Shown: positions 1-5,844 of the stretch, in pieces | Numbering within the stretch: the first letter of the stretch is position 1 | Layout: every line of letters begins with the position of its first letter | Assembly: GCA_030610965.1 (NCBI GenBank) | Contig: JAUWQU010000102.1 | Coordinates: 1 to 8,944, forward strand | Direction: 5' to 3' | Origin: Phycisphaerae bacterium | GTDB taxonomy: Bacteria; Planctomycetota; Phycisphaerae; SM23-33 | DNA length: 8,944 bases | Translations under genes and position numbers: made by a program | The notes under the pieces: generated by a model | Databases searched by the model: none | Seen by the model: only the letters and a program-made list of their open reading frames with translations | What the model was told of the DNA's origin: nothing

Positions 1-38
1 CTCCCCCTTCTTTTCTCCGGAACTGTAGTTCTTTTCTT
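1..38. other. Polypyrimidine/polypurine tract beside the repeat array
   Basis: The plus strand is strongly pyrimidine-rich here (CTCCCCCTTCTTTTCTCC at 1-18 and TTCTTTTCTTCC at 29-40). The minus, coding strand is correspondingly purine-rich and encodes a charged stretch (EEKNYSSGEKKGE). Lambda-type origins have a purine/pyrimidine-biased, easily melted segment next to the iterons. This tract sits in the equivalent position but is cut by the window edge, so its role as an unwinding element is only a suggestion. Confidence 0.3.
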
Positions 39-846
39 CCAGTGCCAGATTGACACTGTTTATGGGCTCAAACAGTGCCAACTTGGCACTGTTTACAGGA
101 AGAACAGTGCCAGATTGACACTGTTTATCCCGAGCAGGCTCCTGGTTAAACAGTGCCAGATTGGCACTGTTTATGTCCTCCCGGGGCATCATGTTGGCCC
201 TGACGCTCTCGTCCGACCACGGGCATTGGACCTGGCACGAAGTTCTATCGCATAGGCTCTCGGGGTTCTCCCGGCACGGGTACAAGCCCTGCGTCAGGTA
301 ATACCTAGTGGAGCAGCGCCGGCCACCACCAGGGGCCTTGATTACCGCCCCGGCCTTCAGAAGCGAATTCAATGCCCTGATCGTGTTTCTCCGGGACTGT
401 CCAGTTTCAGCAGCGATCGTGTCAAGGCTCGGCCAGCACCGGTGGTTCTTGTCTCCAAGACAGTCTGTCAGGTAGATGACCACGATCTTCTCAGCCGCCT
501 TGAACGCCTTGCTCCGCATCAGGGCACTGGAAACCGTCATGTAGTGAGCTGGGATTCGGCTGGCGTCTCTCAGCGGTATGACCTGGCCCTGGAGCAGCGT
601 CAGCCCGTTGACCTCGGTCGTGACCAGCGAGGGCTTGCCCGAGCCAGGTTTGGCCTCGACGTCATCCTCAACATCATCCTGGAGGCCCGGGCCGCCTGTG
701 TCGAGCACGGACGGCGGCCCCGCGGTGGGCAAAATTGGTGGCTCGGACGGCACTGGAGTCTGAGCATCTTCTACTCCGGTGATGCTTTCAGCTTCGGCTG
801 GGCTTGCATCCAAAAGCCCGGATGTGGTACAATAAGAGTCGATCAT
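1..846 (-). CDS. Winged-helix replication-initiator-like protein, 3' end beyond the window
   Basis: This frame is open for 282 codons from ATG 846-844 to the window edge, so the C-terminus is missing. The start is well fixed: an in-frame TAA (861-859) lies just upstream, no other start codon intervenes, and AGGGAG (859-854) sits 7 bases before the ATG. Residues 1-80 are acidic and Pro/Gly-rich. Residues 100-184 form an HTH_36-like winged helix: a helix (SKAFKAAEKIVVIYLTDCLG), then WPSLDTIAAETGQSRRNTIR, then LNSLLKAGAV, then a basic wing GGGRRCSTRYYL. A four-cysteine cluster follows (C191, C199, C204, C208). Residues 225-269 are encoded by four palindromic DNA repeats and contain NSANLALF-type peptides. 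Known wHTH initiators of phages and plasmids, such as lambda O, share this order: DNA-binding domain, then an iteron-encoded linker, then a partner-binding domain. The initiator role is inferred; a transcriptional regulator is the alternative. Confidence 0.8.
   Translation of the reverse strand, partial: MIDSYCTTSGLLDASPAEAESITGVEDAQTPVPSEPPILPTAGPPSVLDTGGPGLQDDVEDDVEAKPGSGKPSLVTTEVNGLTLLQGQVIPLRDASRIPAHYMTVSSALMRSKAFKAAEKIVVIYLTDCLGDKNHRCWPSLDTIAAETGQSRRNTIRALNSLLKAGAVIKAPGGGRRCSTRYYLTQGLYPCRENPESLCDRTSCQVQCPWSDESVRANMMPREDINSANLALFNQEPARDKQCQSGTVLPVNSAKLALFEPINSVNLALEEKNYSSGEKKGE
39..174. repeat. Four palindromic iteron-like repeats inside the wHTH gene
   Basis: The four copies lie at 39-63, 70-96, 103-128 and 147-174. 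The plus-strand consensus is TAAACAGTGCCA, then a 3-base centre (usually GAT), then TGGCACTGTTTA. Copy 4 has perfect 12-base arms and copy 2 perfect 11-base arms. Copies 1 and 3 carry an A instead of a G near the centre of the right arm (TGACACTG), and copy 1 has lost the outer part of its left arm. The CAGTGCCA cores start at 40, 73, 105 and 151, giving spacings of 33, 32 and 46 bases. The 32-base step puts copy 3 in another reading frame (KQCQSGTVL rather than NSANLALF). This implies selection on the DNA. An origin or operator bound by the encoded winged helix is the best explanation. Confidence 0.85.
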
Positions 847-861
847 GAAGTTGCTCCCTTA

Positions 862-887
862 CGGCCGACCACTCCTATGGTCGGCCG
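862..887 (-). promoter_or_regulatory. 10-base-stem inverted repeat in the leader of the wHTH gene
   Basis: CGGCCGACCA (862-871) and TGGTCGGCCG (878-887) are perfect complements around a 6-base loop. On the minus strand the loop reads TAGGAG. The element ends only a few bases upstream of the AGGGAG ribosome-binding site (859-854) of the wHTH gene. There is no following T run, so it is not a normal terminator. A protein-binding operator or a leader hairpin controlling translation or transcription of the initiator-like gene would fit. Confidence 0.5.
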
Positions 888-911
888 CCCCTATTGGGAC
901 CTACCATATTC

Positions 912-1190
912 TCACGAACCAGCCATGAGCATGGCCGTGCTTGTCTTGTCTGATAAAGCGCCCACTGTGGGCCCAATGTCTTCTGGCGAACGGATGCGCT
1001 GAGGACTGTTCGGTTGGTTGGGATACGAGCAGGACGAAAACATGCCCATCAGCAGCGGGACGATCTTCACGAGCCCCCTGCCTCCGGCGTGGATCGGGAG
1101 GCCGCCTCGCCCCTCGCGCAGATCGACCGCCTGCGGCTTCTGGGTGGGACTGCCAGCCCCTACAAGTTCGTTGTTCTCGTAACCAAGCAT
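912..1190 (-). CDS. Possible small protein of 92 residues, unrecognised
   Basis: I do not recognise this protein, and it may not be real. The frame runs from ATG 1190-1188 to TGA 914-912. In its favour, GAGGA (1201-1197) stands 6 bases before the ATG, a spacing like that of the 220-residue gene upstream. It also has the same direction as, and lies between, two more convincing genes. The translation begins MLGYENNELVGAGSP, has a hydrophobic patch LVKIVPLLMGMF near residue 50, and ends in a polar tail. No signal peptide or domain is visible. An overlapping minus-strand frame (1206-901) is similarly open but has no such Shine-Dalgarno sequence. If this gene is not real, 847-1270 is a non-coding leader for the wHTH gene holding three small inverted repeats. 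Confidence 0.38.
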   Translation of the reverse strand: MLGYENNELVGAGSPTQKPQAVDLREGRGGLPIHAGGRGLVKIVPLLMGMFSSCSYPNQPNSPQRIRSPEDIGPTVGALSDKTSTAMLMAGS

Positions 1191-1199
1191 GAAGAATCC

Positions 1200-1218
1200 T
1201 CAGCATCGCGTATGCTGA
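1200..1218. promoter_or_regulatory. Small inverted repeat overlapping a ribosome-binding site
   Basis: TCAGCAT (1200-1206) and ATGCTGA (1212-1218) are perfect 7-base arms around CGCGT. On the minus strand the 3' arm runs into the GAGGA that would serve the small frame at 1190-912. The element could be an operator or could partly mask that site. It is short and may be chance. Confidence 0.3.
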
Positions 1219-1250
1219 TCAGATTCTCCCACGACCTTCTGGATGGGTCT

Positions 1251-1267
1251 AACCACGAATAGTGGTT
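1251..1267 (-). other. Short hairpin just after the stop of the 220-residue gene
   Basis: AACCAC (1251-1256) and GTGGTT (1262-1267) form a 6-base stem with a 5-base loop. It begins 3 bases beyond the TAA (1273-1271) of the upstream minus-strand gene. There is no U tract after it, so strong intrinsic termination is unlikely. It may protect the mRNA end or be incidental. Confidence 0.3.
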
Positions 1268-1270
1268 GAA

Positions 1271-1933
1271 TTAACCCTCGATTGTCTGCCCCGGGATACT
1301 GAGCCGATATCCTCCGCCGGGCCCACGTTTCCTCTCGATGTAAGAGGAGATATTCTCGGGAATGCCCTTAAAGAGGCTGTCGACGCGGTCATCACTGAGC
1401 GATCCGAACTTCATTTTGCGGCCGGGGACGAACCCACCGCCAGCATCGATGAGTTTCTGCAGGAACTCTGTCTGACGCTCGGTGAGGGGATAATCCTGTC
1501 CGTCGAGCGTGGCTGTCTTACGATGGACGTCCAGAACGAGCTTGGGGTCGCGGTCATCCTCGGTGTCACGACCGCCAGGCGATTCGGTCTCAGCAAGAAG
1601 GACCGCCTCAAGCCGCTCCACGATCCCCAGGGCTTGGTGTACCAGCGACAGGTCCAGGTCAGCCCCTGTTCGGCAGAGCGCATTGAGCGCCGCGGCCGGG
1701 CCGGTGTCGATGCCCTTGGACTCGGCCAGGGTCAGAACCCGCTGCCCGAGCAGCGGCAGGTCCCAGGCCGAGAGCTCCTGCTCCTTGCCGCTGGTGAGCG
1801 GAGGACGTTCCACGTCAAAGCTCTGGAGTTCCAGCCTCCACCGCCGTACGAGCTCCAGGCGCAGGGAGTGCGACAGGCCGGCCATGTAGGCGTCGTCGCG
1901 AAGTCTGGACAAGTCCAGGTTCTCCTGTTCCAT
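1271..1933 (-). CDS. Protein with a C-terminal OmpR-like winged helix, function unknown
   Basis: This is a 220-residue protein starting at ATG 1933-1931, preceded by GAGGA (1946-1942 region) at 7-base spacing. Residues 1-35 are helical and charged, and residues 55-115 form a second helical region. An acidic, Gly-rich linker (115-130) follows. Residues 131-212 resemble the effector domain of OmpR/PhoB proteins: a strand pair (KLVLDVHRKTATLDGQDYPL), a helix starting LTERQTEFLQKLIDAGGGFV, a basic region, a helix starting IPENISSYIERK, and a terminal hairpin GPGGGYRL. No receiver domain is present. A DNA-binding role within the leftward gene set is therefore likely, perhaps as a regulator of the module. 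I cannot name the family. A longer plus-strand frame over the same bases looks like an antisense shadow. Confidence 0.72.
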   Translation of the reverse strand: MEQENLDLSRLRDDAYMAGLSHSLRLELVRRWRLELQSFDVERPPLTSGKEQELSAWDLPLLGQRVLTLAESKGIDTGPAAALNALCRTGADLDLSLVHQALGIVERLEAVLLAETESPGGRDTEDDRDPKLVLDVHRKTATLDGQDYPLTERQTEFLQKLIDAGGGFVPGRKMKFGSLSDDRVDSLFKGIPENISSYIERKRGPGGGYRLSIPGQTIEG

Positions 1934-1943
1934 TCATCCATCC

Positions 1944-2093
1944 TCAGACAGGGGCTGCCGCGGATCCTGGTACGAAACCGGAATGATCCGGGATCGGGCC
2001 CGACAGGTCAAACACCGTCTTACCAATCCGCTGGTACTCCGTGGCCATCACGTACTCCGGATGGCGCCATTCAACCGCTACAGGCCGGGGCAC
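1944..2093 (-). CDS. Small protein of 49 residues, unrecognised
   Basis: The frame runs from GTG 2093-2091 to TGA 1946-1944, with an in-frame TGA four codons upstream of the GTG. The translation begins MPRPVAVEWRHPEYVMATEY and continues QRIGKTVFDLSGPIPD. It is balanced and protein-like, with no low-complexity stretches. Its TGA overlaps the GAGGA that serves the 220-residue gene, and the two genes are only 10 bases apart, so translational coupling is likely. No clear Shine-Dalgarno sequence precedes the GTG, and a later in-frame ATG (residue 16) is a possible alternative start. No domain, signal peptide or membrane segment is visible. Function is unknown. As first gene of the leftward set it may be an accessory factor of the same module. 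Confidence 0.5.
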   Translation of the reverse strand: MPRPVAVEWRHPEYVMATEYQRIGKTVFDLSGPIPDHSGFVPGSAAAPV

Positions 2094-2130
2094 AACTGCG
2101 GCTCAGGCAAACGGGGCGAGTATCGTGTGG

Positions 2131-2387
2131 CACTTCTTCAGTTGACCTCGCGTGCGACACCCTCAAGGGGGAGGGGCTGGGGCCGTGATTCACGTAAGCT
2201 ACGGCAAAAGGCGATACTTGCATCATTGGGCTTGCCCGGAACGAAAATCAACAAGCTGATTTTCAGAATGTGGTAGTTCTGGAACGCAAAGGAATTGACG
2301 CGCCCTGTATAGTTCTTTACACCGCCTGCAGCCCAGGCGGCAGGTCGAAATGGACTGGACAAGTCGTCTCCCGCCAGCCGCAGGTGC
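2131..2387. repeat. Dispersed repeat, copy A
   Basis: This copy matches copy B in blocks: CACTTCTTCAGTTG plus CCTCGCGTGCGA at the left end, then AAGCTACGGCAAAA, CGATACTTGC and GGAACGAAAATCAA, and finally 33 identical bases at 2355-2387. The middle (2251-2295) is more diverged. Bases 2306-2387 also match copy C. It begins 38 bases upstream of the GTG of the 49-residue minus-strand gene, so the promoter of the leftward set may lie in or beside it. No transposase or terminal inverted repeats are visible. Confidence 0.8.
2243..2264. other. Inverted repeat within repeat copy A
   Basis: GAAAATCA (2243-2250) and TGATTTTC (2257-2264) are perfect 8-base arms around ACAAGC. Copy B keeps the left arm but not the right, so the hairpin is not a conserved part of the repeat. 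It is weak and AT-rich. Confidence 0.35.
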
Positions 2388-2506
2388 ACTCACGAGAAAC
2401 ATCTAGTCGGCACCCGATATCGAAAATGCACACGGGGGAGGTACGGCAGGCCGTGGGTGTTCCCGTGGTTCTGGCAGGGCCCAGAGTCAGACCAAAAAGC
2501 GAATGC

Positions 2507-2766
2507 CACTTCTTCAGTTGGCCTCGCGTGCGATTCCTCGGGCGGGGAGGGCCAGGGGGCCTGAATTGCTGCAAGCTACGGCAAAACTCGATACTTGCGT
2601 CATTCGGCATCGCCTGGAACGAAAATCAATATGCTCGCCCCATGGAAGTGGAAGCGATGGAATGTAAACTAGTTGACGCCCACTGTATACTAATTGACAT
2701 CACCTTCTGCCCCCAGCTTCAGGTCGAAACGGCCTGGACAAGTCGTCTCCCGCCAGCCGCAGGTGC
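2507..2766. repeat. Dispersed repeat, copy B
   Basis: This is a direct repeat of copy A at an offset of about 376-379 bases. The left block is almost identical, the interior partly diverged, and the right end identical over 33 bases (2734-2766). Its right part (2684-2771) matches copy C, including the trailing CAGGTGCCGACC that copy A lacks. It lies about 430 bases upstream of the first GH95 gene. Confidence 0.8.
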
Positions 2767-3196
2767 CGACCTAAGCCTTCGCCGTGGCATGAACTTGCCT
2801 CAAGCAAACATAACCGCGAGCGGCAAATTGCCTCGCCGACAAGCCGACCACCCCCTCCTCAGATTTTAGGAACGTTCCGAAAAAGATGAGGCCTCCTGAA
2901 AGGCATTCTGGTCGATGTCCGCATGGCTCCACGTGCATACCCCTCGGGCTTATCGGGCGGCTCTGCCGGGGGGCGGGGGTTTTGGCCAATCCAACAACGT
3001 ATCGTGTATGCCCCAAGACGATACCCTCCCGCACATGCCAAGGCAAGAAAGGGGCTGGGTTTTCCTTTTGCCGTCGAGACAAAGGATGTTACGTTGGCGT
3101 CCAGAATGCTTGGCGAAGTTGCCGGGCGAAGGTCAAATGGAGACGCCCGGTTGACACTTCAATTCCGCGGAAACGAACAGTTAAAGAGCTATCGCA

Positions 3197-5497
3197 ATGA
3201 ACAGCAGGCCGCTTCTTTCAACACTGTGTGCCGCTATCACGTTGTCCTTGTTTGGATGCAACACAATGTCTGGTAATTCGGGTTTGACACGGGAAGAGAC
3301 TATCGACTGGCCGGCATTCATGCGGGGGCATGACATGGCGTTTGACAAGCTGCCGCACGGCTGGAAGGAAGCGCCCCATTTCGGCAATGCCATGATCGGC
3401 TCGATGTTGTACCAGTCAGGCGACGCAATTGAGCTCCAGGTGTTCCGCGGCGACGTCCAAGACCATCGTGACGACACGTACGGCTGGACGGCCTACAGTC
3501 GGCCGCGACTCATGATCGGTCATTTCCTGCTCCACCCGGCCGGCAAACTCACCGGCTGCAACTGGCGGATGGATATGTGGAATGCCGAACTGATCGGGAC
3601 TATCACAACGGACAAGGGCGAGATCCGCATCCGTCACTTCACTCATGCCGACGATATGGCGATCGTCACGGAGCTGGCCCCGTCGGCCGGCGAGCGGGGA
3701 TGCAGTTGGAGCTGGCATCCGGCGCCCGCAAAGACGACGCGCGGCGGTTATCCGACGGATGAAGCCGGCATTGGCGGTTTCGCAAAGAGTTACGGCAAGC
3801 ACTATGCCGACACTCTGAAGGTATACAAGGCCAATCCCCCCGGACGCCTGGAGAAGAAAGGCGATGTTTCCGTATGGATACAAGACCTCCTTGCCGGCGG
3901 GCAGTACGCGACTGCCTGGAGCGAGCAGGTTCAGCAGCAGACCCGCACCCACATCGTCAGCATTGCAAACAGCTATCCGGAATCGACGGCGTCCGGGGCG
4001 GCGGTTTCGGATGTTGACCGTTGTCAGAAGCTTGACAGGGCGAAATGGATAGAGGCTCATCGCAAGTGGTGGCATGAGTATTATCCCATGAGTTTCGTCA
4101 CGATCCCCGACAAGGGGCTCGAGTCGCTGTATTGGCAGACCGTTTACCGTTTCGGCTGCACCAGCAGAGCGGGGCGGTGCTTCGTCGATACATCCGGCCT
4201 GTGGTTCCAGGGCGGCCCGTGGGCTTACATCACCACCGACTGGAACATCCAAAGCGCGCACTGGCCGGTTTACGCCGCGAATCGGCTTGACCAGGGGCAG
4301 GAGCTGGTTGACCGGCTTCATGGAGGGCAGGATGCACTGATAAAGGCGGTGCGTCCGGTTCAATGGCAGGAGGACTCGGCCTATCTGCCCATTGCGGTGG
4401 CCCTGGATATGCGAGGAACCCGCGACGGGGACAAGCGATACTATGACCTCGTGGGCACGCTTGCCTGGACCATGAGCAATACGTGGTTCCAGTATCGCTA
4501 TTCCATGGACGACAGGATGCTGCGCGAGAAGATCTACCCGCTGCTGCGCCGGAGCGTCAATCTCTACCTTCACATGGTCCAGGAGGGCGACGATGGCAAG
4601 CTTCACCTTCAGCCGACCTACTCGCCGGAAACGAGCGTCTTTGCGGACTGCAATTTCGACCTGGCGTTGTTCAAGTGGGGCTGCCATACGCTGCTCAAGG
4701 CAAGCAAGCGACTCGGGATCGACGACCCGCTCATCCCGCGATGGAAGCAGGTCACGGAGAAGCTCATCGATTTCCCCGCCGACGATCACGGCTTCCGGCT
4801 CGGACGCGATCAGACTTCCCCGCCCAATCACAGGCACTTCTCACACCTGTTGATGATCTACCCGCTGCACCTGGTGAACATCGAACAGGAAGGCTCACGC
4901 CAGGTGCTCCAGGCCTCCTGCGACCGCGCGAATGCGGTCACCGGCCTGCCCGCCATGGTGCAGACGCACGTCGGCCCGATCAGCGCCGCCCTCGGCAAGG
5001 GAGACACCGCCCTCGATGGGCTCAAGCACCTCCAGAGCGACCTCATGCCGAACGGCTTGTGGCCCTGCGGCGGCAACCCATGTATCGAATCGACGCTCGG
5101 GGCAGCCAACATCATCCAGGACATGCTTATCCAGAGCTGGTCCGACCCGGCCGCCGAAGAGTCGGGCCCCATCCGCATATTCCCGGCTGTGCCATCCGCA
5201 TGGAAAGACATCGAGTTTCGCGATCTGCGGGCAGAAGGCGCGTTTCTCGTATCGGCGAAGCGCGCAGCCGGCCTGACCCAATGGGTGCGGATCAAGAGCC
5301 TGGCCGGCGAACCCTGTCGCGTAAGGCCCGGACTGATAGGACAAGTCAGCAGTAAGGGCACCCGCCAACACCTGCTCAAGGAAGTGTCGCCGGGCGTCTA
5401 TGACCTCGACCTGAAGAAGGGCGAAGAGGTCTTGTTGTATGCAGAAGAGGTTTCTTCTAAAGCCAATTCGTCCACGCCGGACAGTTCGCGGAACTGA
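3197..5497 (+). CDS. GH95-like glycoside hydrolase, predicted lipoprotein with altered catalytic residues
   Basis: This 766-residue protein starts with a lipoprotein signal (MNSR, hydrophobic stretch, then lipobox LFGC with Cys21), so it is probably anchored to a membrane. Residues 35-270 fit the GH95 N-terminal beta-sandwich, about 290-640 the (alpha/alpha)6 barrel, and 650-740 the C-terminal beta domain (FPAVPSAWKDIEFRDLRAEG). GH95 enzymes hydrolyse alpha-L-fucosides or alpha-L-galactosides with inversion. Aligned by eye with the downstream GH95 enzyme, the usual NINLQMNYW is DWNIQSAHW. The first catalytic Asn is thus Asp348 while Asn350 remains. The acid Glu is kept (Glu478 in YSPE), and the Asp of QIDGN is Glu631 in CIES. 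Substrate may therefore differ from that of typical fucosidases. Only a weak AAAGAG (3183-3188) precedes the ATG. Confidence 0.88.
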   Translation: MNSRPLLSTLCAAITLSLFGCNTMSGNSGLTREETIDWPAFMRGHDMAFDKLPHGWKEAPHFGNAMIGSMLYQSGDAIELQVFRGDVQDHRDDTYGWTAYSRPRLMIGHFLLHPAGKLTGCNWRMDMWNAELIGTITTDKGEIRIRHFTHADDMAIVTELAPSAGERGCSWSWHPAPAKTTRGGYPTDEAGIGGFAKSYGKHYADTLKVYKANPPGRLEKKGDVSVWIQDLLAGGQYATAWSEQVQQQTRTHIVSIANSYPESTASGAAVSDVDRCQKLDRAKWIEAHRKWWHEYYPMSFVTIPDKGLESLYWQTVYRFGCTSRAGRCFVDTSGLWFQGGPWAYITTDWNIQSAHWPVYAANRLDQGQELVDRLHGGQDALIKAVRPVQWQEDSAYLPIAVALDMRGTRDGDKRYYDLVGTLAWTMSNTWFQYRYSMDDRMLREKIYPLLRRSVNLYLHMVQEGDDGKLHLQPTYSPETSVFADCNFDLALFKWGCHTLLKASKRLGIDDPLIPRWKQVTEKLIDFPADDHGFRLGRDQTSPPNHRHFSHLLMIYPLHLVNIEQEGSRQVLQASCDRANAVTGLPAMVQTHVGPISAALGKGDTALDGLKHLQSDLMPNGLWPCGGNPCIESTLGAANIIQDMLIQSWSDPAAEESGPIRIFPAVPSAWKDIEFRDLRAEGAFLVSAKRAAGLTQWVRIKSLAGEPCRVRPGLIGQVSSKGTRQHLLKEVSPGVYDLDLKKGEEVLLYAEEVSSKANSSTPDSSRN

Positions 5498-5514
5498 TCA
5501 CGTGAGGGCTGCCC

Positions 5515-5532
5515 GTGTATACTTGTTTACAC
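5515..5532. promoter_or_regulatory. Imperfect 18-base dyad, possible operator
   Basis: GTGTATACTTGTTTACAC is symmetric at seven of nine base pairs. The equivalent site in copy A (2305-2322, CTGTATAGTTCTTTACAC) differs at both members of one pair (C/G to G/C) and so keeps that pair. The copy B site (2683-2700, CTGTATACTAATTGACAT) is more degraded. The spacing resembles bacterial repressor sites, but no regulator gene is near enough to name a binder. Confidence 0.35.
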
Positions 5533-5604
5533 CGCCTTCTGCCCCCAGCACCAGGTCGAAACGGCTTGGGCAGGTCACTCTCCAGCCAACTGCAGGTGCC
5601 GACC
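5516..5604. repeat. Dispersed repeat, partial copy C
   Basis: This copy matches the right third of copies A and B: TGTATA, then TTTACACCGCCTTCTGCCCC, then AGGTCGAAACGGC, and CTGCAGGTGCCGACC at the end. The left two thirds of the repeat are absent. It begins 18 bases after the stop of the first GH95 gene and about 240 bases before the start of the second. Confidence 0.75.
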
Positions 5605-5834
5605 AGGCACCTCACCGGGTCCGGGCGATGCAGAAGCTCGCGAAGAGACGTCTGGCCGATATCAAGCGGAGCATCACTCCACTCGGCGAATAGACGCCAG
5701 GAGTTGACGCCCCCAGGGCCTTCTTGTCCCGGATTTCCTGGTTTGGGTTCGTTCGAAGACGTGATAAGCTCACCAAATAGGACCGCGATGTTCGTGATCA
5801 GGAATCCATATGGGCATCCCGGTTGAAAGGAAAT

Positions 5835-5839
5835 GGGAG
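5835..5839 (+). promoter_or_regulatory. Ribosome-binding site deciding the start of the second GH95 gene
   Basis: GGGAG lies 5 bases before ATG 5845. The in-frame ATG at 5833 has AGGA only about 1 base away, which is too close. The 5845 start also gives a standard signal peptide beginning MNRK. Confidence 0.6.
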
Positions 5840-5844
5840 TTAGC

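Larger units (their letters stand above)
2094..3196. other. Long intergenic region between the divergent gene sets
   Basis: I see no convincing gene in these 1.1 kb; the open frames present are short, mutually overlapping and biased in composition. The left half consists largely of two copies of a dispersed repeat. The stretch 2388-2506 between them and 2767-3196 after them look unique. Just before the first GH95 gene, TTGACA (3151-3156) could be a -35 box, but no good -10 box follows at normal spacing. GGAACGTTCC (2869-2878) is a 10-base palindrome of uncertain meaning. Confidence 0.6.
5498..5844. other. Intergenic region between the two GH95 genes
   Basis: These 347 bases hold repeat copy C near their left end. 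The remainder (5605-5844) has no convincing gene. A short frame ending at TAG 5691-5693 has no recognisable features. No stem followed by a T run is present after the first GH95 gene, so read-through into the second is possible, as is a separate promoter for it. Confidence 0.5.

Noticed and set aside
39..174. CRISPR array
   Set aside because: The units are palindromic operators separated by only 6, 6 and 18 bases, too short for spacers, and they lie within an open coding frame.
442..1002. Plus-strand 186-residue frame
   Set aside because: It is antisense to the wHTH gene, which has a better start site, a recognisable domain and 282 open codons.
1262..2188. Plus-strand 308-residue frame
   Set aside because: It is opposite the 220-residue and 49-residue genes and its translation is rich in Gln, Pro and Arg with no recognisable domain. 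High-GC antisense frames commonly stay open.
2138..2610. Minus-strand frames sharing a PNDASI-FCRSL peptide
   Set aside because: The shared peptide comes from the two copies of the dispersed repeat. The frames differ elsewhere and show no other coding signs.
2869..2878. GGAACGTTCC palindrome as an operator
   Set aside because: A single 10-base palindrome is expected by chance at this scale, and it has no partner copy in the window.
3151..3179. Promoter with TTGACA for the first GH95 gene
   Set aside because: The -35 box is perfect, but no reasonable -10 box follows at 16-18 bases, so it is not listed as a promoter.
2923..3276. Plus-strand 117-residue frame running into the first GH95 gene
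   Set aside because: No family resemblance, and it overlaps the lipoprotein signal of the GH95 gene in another frame.
3416..4837. Minus-strand 473-residue frame
   Set aside because: It is the antisense shadow of the first GH95 gene, which is clearly homologous to a known family.
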